From NCBI GenBank assembly GCA_026874595.1, contig CM049306.1, positions 78,830,142 to 78,894,141 of the forward strand: DNA of 64,000 nt. The letters are read 5' to 3'. Within the stretch, counting starts at the first letter, position 1. The number at the start of each line of letters is the position of its first letter. The notes under the pieces are model-generated. The model saw only the letters and a list, made by a program, of their open reading frames with translations. It made no database searches and was not told the origin of the DNA. This document shows positions 29,101-38,100 of the stretch, piece after piece. Made by a program: the position numbers and the translations under genes. The stretch is from Sipunculus nudus. Its lineage: Eukaryota > Annelida > Sipuncula > Golfingiida > Sipunculidae.

Positions 29101-32100
29101 ATTTGTTGATTTCATATGGAATGACCCTTTAGTATTTGCCTTTACTAATAAAATTCTTTAAATAAAACATGATTCCATGTACCGATAGTACTGACTCAGT
29201 GCCAGCTGTTATCACTAAAGCCCTGTAAAGTCTGTATGGTGAATCCCTGATATTTGCATATTAAGGCGTCACAAGGCTCTTTGAGGACCTGACGTTCCCC
29301 CGGTATTTGCATATCAGGCCGTCACGCCTCATGTGAGTCGCATCCTTGCTATGAGAAAGCCAACAGCGGTCCCACAGTTTGACCCACTTGGTAACATACA
29401 CACTGAAAACATGTATTCAGGTAGTCCACAAATGGACCTTCGTGTCCTATTATATATCTCTGCTGAACCAATATATTACGGTACATGGGCCAAATGTATG
29501 TGCATATTGTAGACACTATAGCACAATTTTGTACCGACAGGTCCAGTAAAATTCCCTCTGCCGAGATGACAAGAGCAGCTGGCAGCATTAATTTGTCAGA
29601 ACCTGTGTATTAACTGTCAAATTGCATCTCGTGAATCATGATCGTTTCAGTCAGCCGGTACATTTTGAATGCGCTCATCGGGTGCACCAGAATATCTCGC
29701 GGCTGATTGGCTGAGCCAGATTTTGTTAGGCCTACTTTCAAGAGTGGTTGTCCGATAACCGTTAACATTGGTGCTGTGGGTTATAGTGTTTTAAAGTCTC
29801 GCCGAACACAACCTAAGCGATGGCCTAAAAATATTAAGACAATTAAATGGGTATATCAGTAGCCAATTGGAAGCCCGGAATACTGAATAAACCATGTTGG
29901 TTTTGAAAAAGATTCAGGGAAAAACCACTGCTGACTTCACTGGAAAAGACCTTAGTTCAGCGAGGCGGTGATGTGTGGCGCTGACTGTCCGGGGACCGGC
30001 CAAGATTACCAGTCCATGAAATAAGAGGGTCAGATAGTGGAAAATTAGTTATATGAGTTCCAACAAGATGGCGGTACCAATACTAAGTGTGACACAACGT
30101 GGGAACGTTTGATTTCTCTGTCAGAAATGTCTAAATGTGATAATATATCATGTGAATATCATGTGATTAAAACTAAGGCTTCCGTTACTGAAAGTAAGAT
30201 GAAATACAGATTGACACAGTTTTGATAAGTGACTTACTCTATAATTATCTCTAGAAGGTAGGGAAGCCCAATTGGAGACTGGAGGATATGCGCATCCAGG
30301 ACCTTATCTTCCGTCATCTCCTTGAACCTCATCACAGCACGGCTAATCCAGTTGGAAGCGATCTGTATATACCAAACTGATGAGACTTTAATGCTGATTA
30401 TTTTCATTTTTACTGCTCATATAAAATGTGTTGTGAAAGGCACATTCCTTTGGCATGTTTCCTTTAACATTTAACACTAAAATTACGTTGAATGACTAAT
30501 GTGTTTCATCTTGACACCTAATTCACCTCACCATAAACTTTACCTGACCTTAACTGCATATTCATTTTATGAATAATCATGAGAATAACTGTTCCATGCA
30601 GCCAATCTGGTTGACATTATTATTGTAAACTGTGAGTCACCTGACCATAATATCATCTGCGTAATTTGAGAGACCTCTCCCAAAGAGAACATGTGTAGTC
30701 TGTACCAGTACCCTTGTTTGCATGTTTACCTGGATAATTTTTATACAAATTAGACAGTATAAAAAGTTCTAGACAAAAGGTTGAACGGGCTATTCCTCTG
30801 ACTACTGCGTGAATAATAATGTCTTACCTGCATAGCATGTAATTCGTATGGGACAAAGAATATAAAATATTGCAAGACGGTTCACAATGACTGCCAGATA
30901 TTCATTAGTGCAGTGATTCCAGTCGATGACATCAGTCATTGCGATGTCAACGTCATCGACCTTTGTGAAGTCATTATTGCCTTGTTAAAAGCTGTCTCAA
31001 GGGAGACCTGTGTAGGAGCATTTTGGGGCTTATAATAATAATTAGGTCAAAAGGGCGGGGCATAAGGGCTCTGGTGATGAGGTCAATTAGACAATAAAAA
31101 GTTGATACGATTTTTGTATTAAAAATAAATTAATAAACAATTTATCACCACTGCCATTAACTATAATATTGCTTAATATTACAAACTGATAAGGAAAGGA
31201 CAAAGTAACCATACAAAGCTTTTTGTCAAGGAAATCAAAAATGAATTTGTCCATTTTTTTTAAACTTACTGACTCATATAATGAGAGCCACATGGAGTAG
31301 GGACTAAAGTAAATACCTTAGTCGCAGGAATAAGGGATGTGCCTCTGAATATATAACATGATTTATTTATCACAGCAATATATTCTCCTATTCTGTTTTG
31401 GTAGTTACAGGTCTTAACTTTAAATAAATAGGACAACTGTTAAGTCAAGTTACTTATAATGATATTATGACTTACGGGTTTGACACCAGCCAGCTGACAG
31501 AGGGCCAAACAGACAGGGGGCCAGTCCATGTTTTCTGGTAGATCATACACCTGATCTGGGTCAACCTGCTCAGAGATGCCATAGTCCATGTACCATACAT
31601 CAATTGCCAAGGCTTCCTCCTCCCTGTAAAACAATGAATACATCATAGGGTGGTGTATGAATAACCTTGCTGGTCCATTGCATAATGATACAGAGTAAGA
31701 ATACACAGAAAAAGGTTGGATCACTCTGTATGGGAAAATCCCATGTACTAAATGTCAAGAGTCAATGCCTGCTTTTCCCTGTGACTCAATTGACCTATCC
31801 ATGAAATCCATGTGACCGTAGTCGCATATTCATTAAATGAATAATCATAAGTACTGGAGTAACGAGCAACCAATCAAGTGAACTTAACATTGTAAAGCAT
31901 CAATCATCTGACAACAACAAAATTTTGCATAATTTGACAGAGCTCTATCAGACAGAACAAGTGTAGTCTGTAACACTACTAGTACCCATGTCGGCATGTT
32001 TTCCCAGGAAAATTTATTTTATAAACAAAGGAGACAGTAAAAAAAGTTCTAGGCTATAGGTTGCAGGAGCCATTCCTCAGACTACTGAGTGAATAATAAT

Positions 32101-35100
32101 GTCTTACCTGGCACGTAATTTGTAGGAGACTAATATTCCAAAATATTGCAAGACAATTCACAAATCACAATGACTGTGATATATTCAACAGTGATACCAG
32201 TTGATGATGTCAGTCAATGTGAGGCCATATGTGATCAACCTTTGTGACGTCACTATTGTTGTTATCAGCTCTCTCTACCATGGGCATGGAAGACCTTCTG
32301 TGTAAGAGCTTTTTGGGGGCTCATATAATAATATTTTAAAAGAGCGGAGCATTTGTGCTGTGGTGAATAGGTCAATTAATACCATCAAATACCATGGTTG
32401 CTATTACAATGCCAGGATTTCAAAACTGCAATAATCGCAAAAAGAAAACTATAGTGAAAAATATCTGTCAAGAACCTTGACCAATGGATATAATGACTTA
32501 AAGAAAGCTCAGAATCAAATGTTTTGTCCATATATACCCAAGACCTCAATGAATTTTAAGTTAGAAGGTTGTAGGTTAACCCTTATAATTTGTGCCAATC
32601 TGACTTTCACAGTACTAAAATAGATCACAGAATATATGTAACAGTGACCTAATTTCAAAATCCAAATGAAACTTGCCAAGGACCTCTCTGGATTTTACAA
32701 TAGACGGTTCTAGGTCCAACAGTTAAGTTTTGTGCCCTGTGCGACTGTCTGGTTGTTCAGAATCATGTTGTTTGCCAGTAGCTTGCAGGATATAGGTCAC
32801 AGTGACCTAATTTCATGTTTCCATGAACATTTATCCAGGACCCCCCTATATATAACATTAGTTTCTAGGCCTAAAGATACAATTTGTGTGCTGACTGTCT
32901 TGGTGCTCGGAATCATGTTTTCGGCCCATAGGTTGCACAAGAAAGGATATCATGACATAATTACAAGTTTCCAAGGAGATTTGTCTAGAACCTCTTAGGA
33001 TTCACACTAAAAGATTCTAGGCCTAACAAATACAAGTTATATAAATGTGGCATTCAGGGTGCTCACATGACATATTTTTTATATAGGTCGGAGGTAATAA
33101 ATGGTCCAGACTTTCTTATCTCTTTATGGCATTAAATATGACGTCTTACCTCACCCAGTTCTTAAGTCAATAAAAATCCTATGTACCATATATGAACTGT
33201 CTTTATTTTTTTCATCCCAATAAGTCAAAAATACCATAAATCTTACATTAAACCATTTGGATGCATCTGTCAAGCACTGCATTACTATATTCTGTTTCAC
33301 AAACCTGTGTCCCTCTGTTTTTTAGAGAGAATTTTTTTTAATTGTTTATATTTTTCAGTAAATTCCTGAAAAGCTGCATATATGGAAGGCATGGCCTTGT
33401 ATAGCAGTCCCTTTTAAAATAAATCTCTAGTTTATGTTTCACAATCTTTTGGACTTTTTTCCATGATTTTACAGATCACAAGCATCCATGCACGACTGGC
33501 TTATTTGTTTTAGCTGGCAGTATTTTAAGTGTTTACATGACATCATCAAACCAATAGCAGTCAACTAAGGTTGTTTTTGCATATGACCAATGACCTTCAC
33601 CATCATATGTAGGGAAAAAAGTAACTAGTTTCAAGCATTTTTTTCTCTTTTTCACCAATTCAAATCCAATTCATGCAGATTTACCCTTATTCAAATTCAT
33701 TCAGAATTGATCCAATGTCTGAACAGTGTCCACAACCTATATTTAGGCTTTAACTTAGTCTCAATTATTTCTCAAATAAAGAAACCCAATTTCAGGTAAA
33801 GTTCTGCAAAAGTTTATGAAATAATGATCTCTACATTCTAGCATACAGTAAATCCTGTTTTTAATCGCTGTGGCCTCAAAAACAATTTCAAAATTGAAAA
33901 AAATTGACTTTTTTCTGAACCCTGAATGCAGCCTGAAATAGATGGTTTATCTGAAATTAACTGTGAGAAAAACACACTCCAGGACAAGGTGCTCCTTTGG
34001 GTGATAATAGGAGATCAAGTACACCACTAAGGAAATACTCTTCATAGTCGAAGAATTACTGTATAAATTGTATAGTCTAAATATTCATATAAAATACAAT
34101 AATTATTTGCATATAATTTGTCACTTTAAAATATTGACATTGAACAATAACAACACTGATTATGAGATTCATGATTATTCATGGTGAGGACTGGTGGTGT
34201 CATCTGCTGGACAAACTCAGTATTACCGTTCAACCAATCATAACTTTGATGAAGCTGGATTGCCTCGGATTCAATGTTGTTTACTTCTGGTTAATCATTG
34301 TTTTTTTAAACAATCACAGATATATTGTTTGCATTTAAATACTGTTAGAGGGGAAACCCACTTCTGGATATAAATGGTAGAACGTGTCACCACAGCCAAT
34401 GTCACCACGTTGACACTTGCTCCATGTCACAACTTGCTGGTGCGATCTACTTAACTAAATATAAAAAATATGAAGTTACCTTTTCAAGAAAGGCACACAA
34501 AGGAAACAATACACGTGAAAACAATTGATTTTAAAGGGAAATTAAAGTGGCCAGTCAAGGAAAGCAGGTTTTTTTCTGAAGAAAGTTTCCCTGTGGCTGT
34601 CATCTTGTCAAGGCAGCATTCCTAGGGACAGAAATAGGTTGCTTTTCTGCTTACCACCCACTGCATGCAGCCGTTCAAAATATTCTTAGCAGAAGACTGG
34701 GGTGTTTCAGCACATGGCAGCGCTCAAACTTGATATAAAAACAATTGTCAACCATTGGACGACTCTCTAAGATTTATGCTATTTATTTATTTTAACAAGT
34801 AAACTTTGTAAATAATTCTGCTAAAGTAGGCATTTATTTCAATTTTGCTTGACCATGCCCAAGAAAGTGGGCCGCTGTGTGTTACAGCAGGGGTGTTTTA
34901 TACCTATTATTTGGTGACAATTACCATGACTTTTTTTGTAACAAGTTATATATCGCACAAAAGATATACATATCAAGGTTCTTCTTTTTAATTTTTAAGT
35001 TAGTGCAAGTTGCAAATCTGACAGTTTCAGCAGTCTTAACCATCATGCGCCCCCTGAATGGTAAAGCATGACTGTGCCTAATAGTGGAGAGCATTCAGGC

Positions 35101-38100
35101 TTTTTGCTTTGATAAATGTATATATACACTTCAATTCAGTGTTCATACAATGGTCTGACATTTGCACATACATGCCAAGAAGTGTTTCGATGCATACAAG
35201 AAGCGATTTGCAAAACCACAATAAAAAAGAAACAATAGTTCTGGGAATTTTCTGATAAATGCCTGCCTGTCCATGTGCAAAAGTCATTTGTAACATGCAG
35301 ATATTTTGTCCTTTTCAAGCATTAAACATATGTAATATACATTATCTGATATCATATTTAACCTCTGTAATTAATACTTTTACCTCTGTAATTAATACTT
35401 TTAATTCTTGTCTTATTTAAAGCAGCCATGTTTTGATTTATTTTGCTATGTGCAGCTGATTATCCCTACCTTAGGCAAGAGATAGAGTCTTGGTGCGGCC
35501 TTTAAGGGGGGTTTTGGGTATTTGGACCTAAGTGGGAGCTCCGTTAAAACTCAAGGTGCGGCTGTAAATAGATGTGAGGCCGTAAAAACAGGATTTATGG
35601 TAATAACTAGACTTCTTGTAACAGTCATACAACAGTCACAGATTAACATTGAACATGGTCACTGAAACTGGCTGAAAAAATTTATCCATATTAAGGTACA
35701 TGTTGGGTATGTATTAATGATATCAGATGAAAAAAGTAGCATAATTATAACAATAATAATAATAATACCAAAAACAAATATTTCCACCTATGGACAGGTG
35801 GGGATAATAACTAACCCTAATACACCAGCCACACTGGCTCTTCTGTAAGTGTCGTCCGACATTTTAACGATGACAGATTGACCAACCATCAGTTCATCAG
35901 GTTCGGCATTCACTACCACATGATCTCCCAGTCTGGATTCAAACTTGGCAAATTCTTTCATATGTTCCTCTGTAATGTAACAAACACATGTATTGGTCAT
36001 TTTCTTTGCAAGGTTTCCATGTAATAAAAAAACTGAAAACACTGATTAAGAATTTGAAATCTAACCTTTGCCACACTCACAGTTTCAAACTCTCAGGCAG
36101 AAAACCCTTGCACAGGACAAGTGACCCAGGGGTCATGACGCTCATCAGACAAGGAAAACATTCACAAAAGGAATTTTATCAATGCCAAATTTTGTAGGTG
36201 GTCTCCCTATTCATCTTAAGCATAGCTCGGAGGATATGGGTAACAGAGACATATCTTCAGGTTTCTAAAGAGATTTTTTCATTTCCCTCCCTGGATGTCA
36301 AGTTAGAAGATTCTGCAATGGTTATGATTTGTGCCCTGTTAACAGATGACTGCATCTTTGAAGGTCTCAAAAATAAAAATTTAAAGAAGATGCGTAAAAT
36401 TTGAAAAAATACAGGTGGTGCCACCAGACTGCAGAAACTGATGAAACAACCCATGATCAATATCCATGCAAAGAATCATGGGGATCCATGCAATAGTTGT
36501 TCAGATACTTAAGCTTTTGTATAAAGTTTTCCATAATTCTAGGGGGTATTTCAGAGCCCAATAGCTCAAAGGTTATGAGTAATAGAGACCTCATTTCAGG
36601 TTTCCAAAGAGACTTTTCATGGGCCTCCCTGCATGTCAAGAGAGAAGATTCTAGGTCCAGTCTTTATGATTTTTGCCCTGTTAACAGATGACAGCATCTT
36701 AAAAGGTCTCATAAAATAGAGAAAAAAAAATTAATAAAAACTGAAAAAATACAGGTGGCGCCACCAGACTGCAAAAACTGATGAAACATCCCATGATCAA
36801 TATCCATGCAAAGAATCATGGTGATCCATGCAATAGTTGTTCAGATACATGAGCTTTTGTATCAAATTTTCCATTATTCTGGGGGATACTTTGGAGCCCC
36901 ATTGCTTGGAGGATATGGGTAACAGAGACCTTATTTCAGGTTTCCAAGGAGATTTTTCATGGGCCTCCCAAGATATGAGGCTAGAATTCCAGATTCCAGA
37001 ACCAGCAGTTACGATTTGTGTCTGGTTAAGGGAGGGACAGACAGATGGACCTGCCCCAGACAAAGAGTGATTGCTATAGCTAAAAACAAATTGTTCTATC
37101 TTGCAGTGGTACAGCATCATTTTAACCAGGCTCCTCATGCACTAGATATACACTGCAGTCATCTCAGATCTATCTGGACAGAACCTCTGATTTGCACAGC
37201 AGGGTTTGCTGGGTCTGACTATCAGGGGCACTTACTATCTGGTAGTAGAACCAAGAAAATCTTGCTATACAAAGCTGTGGTTTTAGCAAGGGATGGAGCC
37301 TGGTGTTACCACCAGCCTAGTTAAGATCAAGCCGAACCGAGCCAAGTTTATCAGGAGGCATCGTTGATATTTAATTTTGCCAAAGTTAGTCGATTTTGGC
37401 AGCTCAGTTTAGCTTGAGAAAAAATGTACACAAAAACATAATTTTTTTTTCAATTAATAATGCCCGAAACAGTCTAACAAGTGTTTTGTTGATTTTGATG
37501 CTGACTGACAAAGCTGAAGTTCCTCACATTATAATACATGGTCAAGCCTGACACCTCTAAAAATATAGGGGCCAGACATAATAAAGAAACTTGTTTAAAC
37601 AAGTGACCCATGGGTTATGACGCTCAGCTGACAAGCATGACCTGTGTTTAAAGCCTGATGGTATACCATATGGTTGATGACCATACTTGGAAGATGGAAG
37701 ATTTTGGATGAAAAGTCTGACATGAAATGCATCCACAACTTTTTTCAAGAAGCGAGTCCTGTGACATTGACCTTTGACCCTAAGACCTAAATATCAAAAG
37801 GTTTGTTCCCTTATTGACATGCAAGGTTTGGGATGATTATTTTGGCTATAAGAATTAATTCTGGGAGGTGCAAACACACCCCGTAACTCAGAGAATATAG
37901 GTCACAGTGACCTAATTTCAGATCTGCAAGGAGATCTCTTTAGAACCTCTAAGACTGCATAGGGATCATGTATCTAGCCCTTACAGTTACAATTTGTGCC
38001 CTGCTAATGGCCGGACGGACAGACGGAAGGACGACGGACAAAGACCCATCGCTATAGCACAGCATGACTAAAAGTCAGCTGAGCTAAAAATCACTGAAAC

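Noticed and set aside
36797-37324. Frames of 113 and 121 residues on opposite strands
   Set aside because: They run across an element A copy with a 340-bp duplication and recur in both duplicates, so they are repeat by-products.
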